From Muribaculaceae bacterium (GTDB lineage Bacteria; Bacteroidota; Bacteroidia; Bacteroidales; Muribaculaceae): a stretch of 21,312 bases of DNA. The stretch spans positions 1-21,312 of the forward strand of contig VSPM01000047.1 in assembly GCA_009775365.1 (NCBI GenBank), given 5' to 3'. Position 1 is the stretch's first letter; each line of letters begins with the position of its first letter. Position numbers and translations under genes: made by a program. Shown one piece after another: positions 1-6,434 of the stretch. Below the pieces are notes generated by a model, which made no database searches, was not told where the DNA came from, and saw nothing but the letters and a program-made list of their open reading frames with translations.

Positions 1-8
1 ACCAAAAG

Positions 9-45
9 AATCGGCAACTTTTTCAAGCTGCCGATTCAACTTTTT
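9..45 (+). terminator. Intrinsic-terminator-like hairpin at window edge
   Basis: An 8-bp perfect stem (AATCGGCA at 9-16, TGCCGATT at 29-36, extendable by one G-C pair outside and by CTT/AAG inside) is followed after four bases by T5 at 41-45. It would end a plus-strand transcript entering from outside the window. A T4 run on the opposite strand just before position 9 means it could also act in both directions. The call rests on fold and T-run only. Confidence 0.6.
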
Positions 46-271
46 ATGGTGTTCCTTATCCCGAACTCGCGTTAATATGTATTTGTTGGTTAGTTAGTCG
101 CCATCCCACACGCTTATGGGCGGCATGACAATAAAAGCGCAATAACATTCGAGAGAGGAAAAGTCCGATCTTCTAAGATGCAGTCAGTAATATAACGATT
201 TCCAATGCAGATGAAATTTGCGACGAATATCTGCTTCACAGAAAAACTACCCTGCAGAATGGCATTCATAG
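46..271. other. Non-coding stretch, no gene recognised
   Basis: Together with the hairpins on either side, this makes 354 bases without a convincing gene. I see only weak local folds: GCC/GGC plus CCCA/TGGG between 100 and 124, and GCAGAT/ATCTGC at 207-212 and 229-234. A short string GAGGAAAAGTCCG near 153-166 recalls the 5' core of RNase P RNA, but the other conserved parts of that RNA are absent. I can support neither an RNA gene nor a protein here. Confidence 0.4.
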
Positions 272-314
272 TCAAGGGGGCGCCTCATGACTCAGTCATG
301 AGGCGCCCCCTTGA
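272..314 (-). terminator. Very long perfect hairpin downstream of the HU gene
   Basis: Positions 272-292 are the exact reverse complement of 294-314, with a single base at the centre (293). This gives a roughly 20-bp uninterrupted stem that includes GGGGGCGCC. It begins about 40 bases past the stop codon of the HU-family gene on the minus strand, so transcription termination or 3'-end protection of that mRNA is the simplest reading. No T-run follows on either strand, so it is not a textbook intrinsic terminator. Confidence 0.55.
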
Positions 315-354
315 GACCATTAGCCCCTGAAAGCGAGACTACTTCAAAAACAAT

Positions 355-630
355 TTACTTGGCAACTTCGTTTTTGAAGACATCTGCAGGCTTGAATGCC
401 GGAATATTGTGTGCCGGAACAATAAGTGTGGTGTTCTTAGTTATATTGCGGGCAGTTTTCTGTGCGCGCTGTTTGATAATGAAAGATCCGAATCCACGAA
501 GATAGACGTTTTCACCATGTGCAAGGCTGTCTTTCACAACAGTCATAAACTGCTCAATAACGGTTACAACAGCGGCCTTGTCAATGCCTGTTGTCTTTGC
601 AATCTCAGTTGCGATTTCTGCTTTTGTCAT
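355..630 (-). CDS. HU/IHF-family DNA-binding protein
   Basis: A 91-residue histone-like protein that binds and bends DNA in the nucleoid as a dimer. Family marks are the N-terminal helices (residues 3-37), the GFGSF turn at 46-50, and the DNA-binding arm followed by PAHNIPAFKP around 72-81. Length is normal for the family. The proline that usually sits at the tip of each arm (RNP in E. coli HU) is isoleucine here (RNI, 61-63); from memory this is a common Bacteroidetes variant rather than damage. The ATG start has AAGGAAAA just upstream and a TAACTTTG box further up. It is transcribed alone, with the long hairpin behind it. Which HU/IHF paralogue it is cannot be told. Confidence 0.93.
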   Translation of the reverse strand: MTKAEIATEIAKTTGIDKAAVVTVIEQFMTVVKDSLAHGENVYLRGFGSFIIKQRAQKTARNITKNTTLIVPAHNIPAFKPADVFKNEVAK

Positions 631-664
631 TTTTCCTTATTTTGATTTATTGATTTTCAGAGTG

Positions 665-672
665 CAAAGTTA
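665..672 (-). promoter_or_regulatory. Bacteroidetes -7 box for the HU gene
   Basis: The minus strand reads TAACTTTG, an exact match to the Bacteroidetes -7 consensus TAnnTTTG, 34 bases upstream of the HU ATG. No clear -33 TTTG was found at the expected distance, so the call rests on one box. Confidence 0.5.
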
Positions 673-813
673 GTTAATATCTCTCAATATTCATTAAGCC
701 AACTCCAAAAAATAATTATGTCATGTTGAAAAATAGATAATTATAGGAATCACGGCAACCGAAAACAGTATATACATGGCCCCCGACTCTTTTAAATGCA
801 GACCCTCTGACCG

Positions 814-1311
814 CTATTCCTGCGACATCTCAAAGAAGCTCTCATCCGGCCCGGGAGTCTGAAAATTGGAAAAATAAGTCAAGAGAAGATCATCAGCCAC
901 AATCTGGTCGTCAGCACCTGTGCCTCGCCGCAGAGAAAGCCTGCCGCGAAGCACAGGAAGTGATGCCTTCATATACACAAGTGAAGGCTCCACTCCTCTT
1001 TCCCTGCATATTGCCCTGAGATGATCCCGTTTGGCGCGTCGGCACAGAGTGGAGTCCACCACCACCTTATGGCCAAGGCTGATATGTTCCAAGAGCTTTT
1101 GGGCCACCTCTTCCTGAGCATCGGCAAACAGACTCCTCTGCCGGTCAGGCGGCATTTCCGACACCTCGCGCCCATAGCGTCTCCACACTAACTCATCGGG
1201 CGACAGGCGCACATATCCCTCCGTCTCAAGTTTCCTGGCATAGAATGTTTTCCCTGAGCCGCTTACCCCACACATCAGCACCACGCGTGAAAGTGAATCA
1301 GAAAGCTGCAT
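814..1311 (-). CDS. Small P-loop kinase (AAA_33-like nucleotide/polynucleotide kinase fold)
   Basis: A 165-residue soluble protein. The Walker A motif GVSGSGKT lies at residues 15-22, preceded by a hydrophobic strand (RVVLMCG). A second strand VVVDSTL sits in the middle, and an arginine-rich lid-like segment (RGRLSLRRG) follows in the C-terminal half. This is the layout of small zeta-toxin/polynucleotide-kinase-like NTPases that phosphorylate small molecules or nucleic-acid ends; the substrate is unknown. I chose the ATG at 1311; a TTG six codons upstream (1329) is open in frame but a weaker start. The gene overlaps the preceding 85-residue gene by 14 bp, so the two are probably translated together. 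Confidence 0.75.
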   Translation of the reverse strand: MQLSDSLSRVVLMCGVSGSGKTFYARKLETEGYVRLSPDELVWRRYGREVSEMPPDRQRSLFADAQEEVAQKLLEHISLGHKVVVDSTLCRRAKRDHLRAICRERGVEPSLVYMKASLPVLRGRLSLRRGTGADDQIVADDLLLTYFSNFQTPGPDESFFEMSQE

Positions 1312-1555
1312 ATACGTTCTCAGGTTCAATATTCTTTATTACATAATTTTGAGAACCAAGTCCAAGTTCTTCCGCATAATCAATCACATCCGTGCTTAGG
1401 CGATAAGGGTTTCCGGCCTCACCGGTTGAGAGTTTCACTGCCACCCTACCCTTAGCTTCGCGGCCCGGGGCCTTATATGCTTTCACAAGGTTTTCAGTGT
1501 TGATTCTCTGACTGAAACACACCACTGAAGCATTCTTACATTTATCGTTATTCAT
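1298..1555 (-). CDS. Hypothetical 85-residue protein, upstream partner of the P-loop kinase
   Basis: Not recognised. A small soluble protein with no signal peptide or membrane segment. It has a basic central stretch (YKAPGREAKGRVAVK, residues 27-41), a GEAGNPYRLS segment and an acidic helix-like part (VIDYAEELGLG), and ends in NVYAAF. It starts at an ATG, has a TAAATTTG promoter box 56 bases upstream, and its 3' end overlaps the P-loop kinase start by 14 bp. It is therefore the first gene of a two-gene unit. That coupling suggests a partner or regulator of the kinase, but function is not inferable from sequence. Confidence 0.65.
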   Translation of the reverse strand: MNNDKCKNASVVCFSQRINTENLVKAYKAPGREAKGRVAVKLSTGEAGNPYRLSTDVIDYAEELGLGSQNYVIKNIEPENVYAAF

Positions 1556-1610
1556 CGCGTCAAAATTTAATCATAAAAAGCCTGAAAAAGCAACAGTACT
1601 ATCTCTATTG

Positions 1611-1618
1611 CAAATTTA
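1611..1618 (-). promoter_or_regulatory. -7 box for the 85-residue gene / kinase unit
   Basis: The minus strand reads TAAATTTG, an exact TAnnTTTG match, 55 bases upstream of the ATG at 1555. The -33 position holds only a weak TTTT-like match. Confidence 0.45.
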
Positions 1619-1707
1619 ATAATGCCGTTATCGTGAAAAGATGCTTAGATTCCCAGGATTAGCTTCCTGCACGAAACACACCAATATATTAACAAAACAC
1701 GACAGAA

Positions 1708-2487
1708 TTATCCAAGAAGCACGTCAAGCGCCATCATAAGCATGAACCCTACGGCAAAACCGATTGTGCCCATATTGGAATGCCGGCCCTCCTGGGTTTC
1801 CGGAATCAACTCTTCCACGACTACATAAAACATGGCCCCTGCAGCAAACGCAAGCAGATACGGAAGTATCGGCAATATGAATGATGCAAGCATAATCGTT
1901 AATATAGCGCCTATCGGCTCCACGATTCCGCTGAGCGCGCCCATCATAAACGACTTCTTACGCGAGTTTCCGGCACTGCGCAAAGGCATCGACACAATAG
2001 CCCCTTCCGGAAAATTCTGGATAGCTATCCCTATCGACAATGCGACAGCCCCGGCCATCGGCATGTATGAATTGTGCTCCATAGCCCCTGCGAGCGCCAC
2101 ACCCACAGCCATCCCCTCCGGAATGTTATGAAGCGTTATGGCAAACACAAGTTTTGCTGTTTTAGAAAGATGAGACCTCGGGCCCTCGCTTTGCTTGCTG
2201 TCGATATGCTGGTGCGGGACAATGGTGTCAAGCAGCAAAAGGAACAATATGCCGGCCATAAAGCCCGCAATGGCCGGCACCACGCTCATGAACCCCTCCT
2301 TCCCGGTCATCTCTATCGAAGGAACCAGAAGAGACCAGACAGAGGCGGCAACCATCACACCGGCGGCAAACCCGGTCAGCGTTTTCTGCACGAGCGACGG
2401 GATGCTTTTCTTCATAAGAAAAACACAGGCAGCACCCAATGTGGTGCCCGCAAACGGCAATAAAAGCCCTAAAACAATACCATTCAT
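1708..2487 (-). CDS. ZIP-family divalent metal transporter
   Basis: A 259-residue inner-membrane protein with about eight hydrophobic segments, the normal ZIP size. The two metal-binding helices are clear: HNIPEG at residues 120-125 and QNFPEG at 157-162. A histidine-bearing loop (VPHQHID, about 90-96) lies between TM3 and TM4, and VVEELIPET lies near residue 226. The family moves zinc, iron or manganese into the cytoplasm; which metal is not visible. I prefer the ATG at 2487; a TTG at 2502 is open in frame but only three bases from a strong Shine-Dalgarno. It follows the GH43 gene by about 57 bases on the same strand and may be read from the xylan operon. Confidence 0.9.
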   Translation of the reverse strand: MNGIVLGLLLPFAGTTLGAACVFLMKKSIPSLVQKTLTGFAAGVMVAASVWSLLVPSIEMTGKEGFMSVVPAIAGFMAGILFLLLLDTIVPHQHIDSKQSEGPRSHLSKTAKLVFAITLHNIPEGMAVGVALAGAMEHNSYMPMAGAVALSIGIAIQNFPEGAIVSMPLRSAGNSRKKSFMMGALSGIVEPIGAILTIMLASFILPILPYLLAFAAGAMFYVVVEELIPETQEGRHSNMGTIGFAVGFMLMMALDVLLG

Positions 2488-2505
2488 AACAACATAACGC
2501 AAATT

Positions 2506-2514
2506 CCTCCCCTT
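2506..2514 (-). promoter_or_regulatory. Strong Shine-Dalgarno before the ZIP gene
   Basis: The minus strand reads AAGGGGAGG, unusually strong for Bacteroidetes. It ends 18 bases before the ATG at 2487 and 3 bases before a TTG at 2502, so neither start has ideal spacing and the true start stays open. Confidence 0.45.
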
Positions 2515-2544
2515 TTGATTTATAGAGTGAGCGCGACACTTAAT

Positions 2545-3528
2545 TTAATCCTTGCCCTCGATTGTGATTATCCTGCCGTCTTTGTCATAATTCAGCTCGC
2601 AGACCTTGAGGCTACGCAACCATGATTTTCCGCCGGAGGGAGCGCTGTCATGATGAAACAGATACCATTTACCTCGATACTCCACGACAGAATGATGTGT
2701 TGTCCATCCTACCACAGGAGTAAGTATCACACCCCGATACACGAAAGGGCCATATGGATTGTCGCCGACTGCGTAGCAAAGCATATGGCTATCGCCTGTG
2801 GAATACGAAAAATAATATTTGCCATTATATTTGTGAACCCACGACGCCTCAAAAAATCTATGCGGGTCATTAGCCTTTAACGGCTCTCCATTCTCGTCTA
2901 TCACCTGTATCGGCCTCGGCTCTTCGGCAAACTGAAGCATATCTTCAGAGAGCTTCACGCATCGGCTCGGCAAAGAAGGCATGTCCCCTTCCGGAAGTTC
3001 TGCCGACTCAAGAGCCTTATTGTCGCGGTAACGCTGAAGCTGCCCTCCCCACAGACCTCCGAAATAAAGATAATAATCATTCCCTTCCCTGAGCACGCAT
3101 ATATCCATCGAATAGCTGCCTCGAATCGGGTCCGGCTCGGCTTTAAACGGGCCTTCCGGACAGTCGGCAACAGCCACGCCAATCCTGAAAATATCATTCT
3201 TGTCTTTCAGCGGATAATAAAGATAATATTTCCCGTCTTTCTCCGCGCAGTCGCAATCCCAAAGCTGACGCCCTCCCCACGGCACATCTTTCATGTCGAA
3301 GGCTTTTCCATGGTCAGTTACTTTGCCCTCCATCGGGTCGCCGTCAATCGACAATACGTGCATGTCTTCCATCACATAGCAATCGCCATTATCGTTTTCC
3401 ACATTGTCAAGCTCTATGTCGTGCGACGGATATATGTATATCTTCCCGTTAAACACATGCACACTTGGGTCTGCCATATAGTCAGAAGGGAAAAGATACC
3501 TCTTTGCAGTTTTAATCGGAGTCATCAT
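2545..3528 (-). CDS. xynB: Glycoside hydrolase family 43, beta-xylosidase/arabinofuranosidase type
   Basis: A 327-residue single-domain five-bladed propeller enzyme without signal peptide, hence probably cytoplasmic. GH43 marks are the catalytic base Asp20 (ADPSVHVF), the pKa-modulating Asp142 (SYSMDICVL), the catalytic acid Glu227 (FFEASWVH) and the TTHHSVVEY histidine pair near 278-279. The likely job is trimming imported xylo-oligosaccharides or arabinose side groups to monomers. It lies 2 bp behind the GH10 gene, which is coupled to a GPH symporter. From memory, the same trio occurs in Prevotella bryantii (xynD-xynA-xynB) and the enzyme pair in Bacteroides ovatus. The symbol is transferred by this layout. 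Xylosidase versus arabinosidase activity cannot be decided here. Confidence 0.92.
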   Translation of the reverse strand: MMTPIKTAKRYLFPSDYMADPSVHVFNGKIYIYPSHDIELDNVENDNGDCYVMEDMHVLSIDGDPMEGKVTDHGKAFDMKDVPWGGRQLWDCDCAEKDGKYYLYYPLKDKNDIFRIGVAVADCPEGPFKAEPDPIRGSYSMDICVLREGNDYYLYFGGLWGGQLQRYRDNKALESAELPEGDMPSLPSRCVKLSEDMLQFAEEPRPIQVIDENGEPLKANDPHRFFEASWVHKYNGKYYFSYSTGDSHMLCYAVGDNPYGPFVYRGVILTPVVGWTTHHSVVEYRGKWYLFHHDSAPSGGKSWLRSLKVCELNYDKDGRIITIEGKD

Positions 3529-3530
3529 AT

Positions 3531-4652
3531 TTAATTTTTGTTTTCTGATAATTCTTTAACCATAAAAGGTTTCATATTATAGTTTCTATCAAAAGGAAGA
3601 GGATAATCAGTGCGCCCCGCCATAGGGAAATCATTTCTCCATGACATGCCGTCATATGTGCCCCACCATGTGACGCGAGAAATCACATCGGCATGTTTCT
3701 TATATATTGCCATCACTGAATCCATCCTGCTGTTCCAAGCCTTGCAGACATCTTCAGGAAGACCGTCGGGATATGGATTACAATTCTCTCTAAATTCTGT
3801 GCCGCTGCCAATATTTGCGCCGTCATATAGGGTCGGAAGCGCCGACATATCGAGTTCCGTTATCATCACATCGCAACCTGTGGAGCCGAAAGCCTCAATC
3901 GACTTTTCATATTCCCCGAGATCAGGATAGTCCAAGCCTATATGGCTCTGCATCCCTATGCCGTCAATACGCAGGCCTCTCTCCTTTAAATCCTTGACCA
4001 AAGCCACATAGGCATCCCGCTTTGCCGGCTTAAACATTGAGAAATCATTTATATACAATTCGGCGTCAGGGTCAGCCTCATGAGCATATTCAAACGCCAG
4101 CGGAATGAACTCCTCCCCGAGTATTTCGTAAAAAGGTGATACGCGATAGCTTCCGTCATCCTCTATTGCCTCGTTGACCACATCCCATCCTTTTATCCTT
4201 CCTTTATATCTCCCCACCACTTCATGGATATGGGTGCGCATCCTGTCTTTAAGCACTTCCGCGCTCACATAATTGCCGACAGAGTCATAAGGGAACCACG
4301 GGGCAAGCTGTGAATGCCATATCAAAGTGTGGCCTATGACACTCATATTCCGGTCTTCGCCATATTTCACAAATTTATCTGCGTCATTCCATTCAAACCT
4401 ACCCTCTTCAGGCTGAATACTTTCGCTTTTCATGCAATTCTCGGCTACAATTGAATTGAAATGGAGCGTAACTATCGAATCTGCATTCCGGTCAAGGCCA
4501 TCGACATGGCTGACAGGGATAGCCGCTCCTATAAGGAAATCATTCTTGAAATAATCCTTCATTGACATCAACTGATCTTTTTCGGAATTGCAACTCATCA
4601 GCAATAACGTGACAAGCGTGCCACCCAACTTTATTCTCATAACTTTATTCAT
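3531..4652 (-). CDS. xynA: GH10 endo-1,4-beta-xylanase, lipoprotein
   Basis: A 373-residue protein. It has a short hydrophobic leader and a lipobox LLMS-Cys21, so it should be lipid-anchored, probably at the outer membrane. The rest is one GH10 TIM barrel: SESIQPEEGRFEW (76-88), GHTLIWHSQ (107-115), acid/base Glu161 in WDVVNEAI, and nucleophile Glu266 in ITELDMS. The TWWGTYDG segment (328-335) that closes the active site is also present. No binding module is attached. It cleaves xylan backbones into oligosaccharides. The start overlaps the symporter stop by 4 bp (ATGA), so translation is coupled. Length and catalytic residues are complete. Confidence 0.95.
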   Translation of the reverse strand: MNKVMRIKLGGTLVTLLLMSCNSEKDQLMSMKDYFKNDFLIGAAIPVSHVDGLDRNADSIVTLHFNSIVAENCMKSESIQPEEGRFEWNDADKFVKYGEDRNMSVIGHTLIWHSQLAPWFPYDSVGNYVSAEVLKDRMRTHIHEVVGRYKGRIKGWDVVNEAIEDDGSYRVSPFYEILGEEFIPLAFEYAHEADPDAELYINDFSMFKPAKRDAYVALVKDLKERGLRIDGIGMQSHIGLDYPDLGEYEKSIEAFGSTGCDVMITELDMSALPTLYDGANIGSGTEFRENCNPYPDGLPEDVCKAWNSRMDSVMAIYKKHADVISRVTWWGTYDGMSWRNDFPMAGRTDYPLPFDRNYNMKPFMVKELSENKN

Positions 4653-6061
4653 TTGTTTCGTTGCTCTATTATGCGGTTTATATCATCTATCCTATCATCA
4701 TCAAGTTCGTATCGTGAGATTATGAACATTGCCACGAGCAAGAGCATCGCCGGAATGACTGCCACAAGCCACAATATTCCCTGCTGTGCAAAAACAGTCT
4801 GTTCCGTCGCCTCTTTCTCAAAGCCTACAAAAGCGAGCACCAGGCCGGGGACCACTCCGCCAAGGGCCATTCCCGCTTTATAGAAAATGCCGGTGAGTGC
4901 GTTCACAATTCCTGAGATACGCCGGCCATGTGTGTATTCGCCGAATGATATCACCTCCGGCACAAGCGCCCACATATATCCTGTGGCTACTATCACCCCG
5001 GTTGACTTTATGAACTGGGCCACATATACGAGCCACATGTGTCGCAATGACGGAATAACCGACACAGCATAAAGCATCCCCATCCCTATGATGGCTATAA
5101 TGAGAAATATATTAAACATGCCTCTCTTGCCAACCACTTTTTTTATGGCAGGAATCATAGGCATAAATATAAATGCAGGAATAGACCCCAACCCCATGAA
5201 TATGGAAAGCTCCCCTGCCCCGCCATGCAGATTGTAATTTATATAATATGCTCCGGCTGCATTTCCTATAGCCATCATGGCAAATGCCGTGATAAAGAAA
5301 AAGGCAAGAACCCGCAGCGGACGGTTATGCACAAATTCCATCCAAAGGTCAGAGACTTTCACATTCTCTGTTTCAGACTTATCCATGACCACTCTTTCCC
5401 GGCATTGGGAGAAGCAAAAGATCAGAAGACCCATTCCTGCCGCCCCATAGAGAGCCATCGTCTTGAACCATGCGCCGTCATTAACCGACATGTCTTCTGT
5501 CTCCATAGGGTCAAACATTCTCAGCACTACAGGGATACCCATCCCCACGGCAAGACCTCCGATATTTGCCATAAACATCCTTACAGACGTCAGCTTTGTA
5601 ATCTCTGAAGTGTCGCGAGTCAGAGATGCGTTCAACGCTCCGTATGGGACATTGACAAGTGTATAGCACATCGACAATCCCACATAAGTGACGTAAGCAT
5701 AAACAAGCGAGCCTGAAAAACCATTCCAGAAACAAAGAAGGGCAAATCCTGTCAAAGGTATGCCTCCGAGAATAAGATACGACCTGTATTTACCGAACTT
5801 TGGATTATGTTTATCAACGAACGTCCCTACCAAAGGGTCCCAGATAACGTCAATGATTCTTACTATCAGAAACATCACCGCCGCCACCGCAGGGTCGAGC
5901 CCGTATACATTCGTATAGAAGAACAGCAGATACATGCTTATAGTCTGATATATCAGATTCTGGGCAAGATCTCCAGATCCAAATCCGACACATTGCAACA
6001 TCGACAGTTTATAGAAACCCTTTGATTCCGTGAGTTTTTCTGATTTTAAAGTATTTTTCAT
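4649..6061 (-). CDS. xynD: GPH-family sugar:cation symporter (xyloside uptake)
   Basis: A 470-residue inner-membrane transporter with about 12 hydrophobic segments, of the glycoside-pentoside-hexuronide:cation symporter family (MFS_2, MelB/XylP-like). Family signatures are GSGDLAQNLIY (28-38), DVIWDPLVGTFVDK (71-84) and KFGKYRSYLI (88-97) after the second helix. The GH10 and GH43 genes directly behind it point to xylo-oligosaccharides as cargo; this is inference from context. It opens the operon, with a TAAATTTG box about 22 bases before the ATG. Intact length. Confidence 0.93.
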   Translation of the reverse strand: MKNTLKSEKLTESKGFYKLSMLQCVGFGSGDLAQNLIYQTISMYLLFFYTNVYGLDPAVAAVMFLIVRIIDVIWDPLVGTFVDKHNPKFGKYRSYLILGGIPLTGFALLCFWNGFSGSLVYAYVTYVGLSMCYTLVNVPYGALNASLTRDTSEITKLTSVRMFMANIGGLAVGMGIPVVLRMFDPMETEDMSVNDGAWFKTMALYGAAGMGLLIFCFSQCRERVVMDKSETENVKVSDLWMEFVHNRPLRVLAFFFITAFAMMAIGNAAGAYYINYNLHGGAGELSIFMGLGSIPAFIFMPMIPAIKKVVGKRGMFNIFLIIAIIGMGMLYAVSVIPSLRHMWLVYVAQFIKSTGVIVATGYMWALVPEVISFGEYTHGRRISGIVNALTGIFYKAGMALGGVVPGLVLAFVGFEKEATEQTVFAQQGILWLVAVIPAMLLLVAMFIISRYELDDDRIDDINRIIEQRNK

Positions 6062-6082
6062 ATTTCCGGATTATATGTCATG

Positions 6083-6115
6083 CAAATTTACAAAAAGAAA
6101 TCTAAAACTAAGCAA
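6083..6115 (-). promoter_or_regulatory. Promoter of the xylan operon
   Basis: The minus strand carries TAAATTTG (6083-6090), an exact -7 box, with TTG at 6113-6115 lying 22 bases upstream as a slightly long-spaced -33 element. It sits directly before the symporter start and partly inside the zone where the upstream 42-residue remnant breaks off. Confidence 0.5.
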
Positions 6116-6121
6116 CATAAG

Positions 6122-6250
6122 TTAAATTATAAGCAGAGTTTCGTCAGATTCGGCATCACGAAGAGACCCTTTAACCACTGATGCAGAGGCCATCAATGAA
6201 AACATTATCGAGGTCATTACGACCAGAGCGGTTTTAATCTTATTTTTCAT
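6122..6250 (-). pseudogene. Amputated N-terminus of a SusC-like/regulatory-domain outer-membrane protein
   Basis: A 42-codon reading frame begins at an ATG with a typical signal peptide (KNKIK basic start, hydrophobic ALVVMTSIMFSLMASA). It continues with SVVKGSLRDAESDETL and then stops. That last piece is the opening strand and turn of the carboxypeptidase-regulatory-like domain that begins TonB-dependent SusC receptors and related beta-barrel proteins, usually of about 800-1000 residues (G-x-V-x-D-A-x-x-G-E-x-L). The rest is missing. It has its own promoter and lies immediately upstream of the xylan symporter, where a SusC gene would make sense. I read it as the stump of a deleted outer-membrane receptor. 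A genuine tiny secreted peptide is less likely. Confidence 0.6.
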
Positions 6251-6288
6251 ATTCATGCAATTTTGATATCGTTGTTATATTTGATGCT

Positions 6289-6319
6289 CAAAACTACAAT
6301 GACGCCTCTCCTTGCACAA
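6289..6319 (-). promoter_or_regulatory. Promoter of the amputated receptor gene
   Basis: The minus strand reads TTG (6317-6319), a 20-base spacer, then TAGTTTTG (6289-6296). Both boxes fit the Bacteroidetes -33/-7 pattern. The start codon of the 42-codon remnant follows 38 bases later. The promoter outlived the gene and could still feed the symporter operon. Confidence 0.5.
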
Positions 6320-6344
6320 TAAAAATTCGACCAACACGGCACCT

Positions 6345-6393
6345 CGTTTCGACGAAACGCTTTAGGGAGATTTCGCATAGTGCATAATCTCCC
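6345..6393. other. Two tandem hairpins between esterase and receptor stump
   Basis: CGTTTCG (6345-6351) and CGAAACG (6353-6359) form a 15-base palindrome. GGGAGATT (6365-6372) and AATCTCCC (6386-6393) form an 8-bp stem with a 13-base loop. They lie 42 bases past the esterase stop, so they may end or protect its mRNA. There is no T-run, so an operator role for the palindrome upstream of the stump promoter is also possible. Confidence 0.4.
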
Positions 6394-6434
6394 AAATCTA
6401 ATGATTCTATCTTGATTTTAGCTATAGATTCCGA

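Noticed and set aside
150..166. GAGGAAAAGTCCG string, like the start of the RNase P RNA core
   Set aside because: RNase P RNA has GAGGAAAGUCCG, but the rest of its conserved core and the 3' partner segment are missing from the surrounding 200 bases.
311..645. Plus-strand frames across the HU gene
   Set aside because: They are mirror frames of a clear HU coding sequence, and one runs through the hairpin arm.
1312..1329. TTG start for the P-loop kinase
   Set aside because: It would add six residues and lengthen the overlap to 32 bp; an ATG in frame at 1311 is a simpler start.
2074..2497. Plus-strand frames across the ZIP gene
   Set aside because: They are antisense to conserved membrane helices and metal motifs, and have no start signals or domains.
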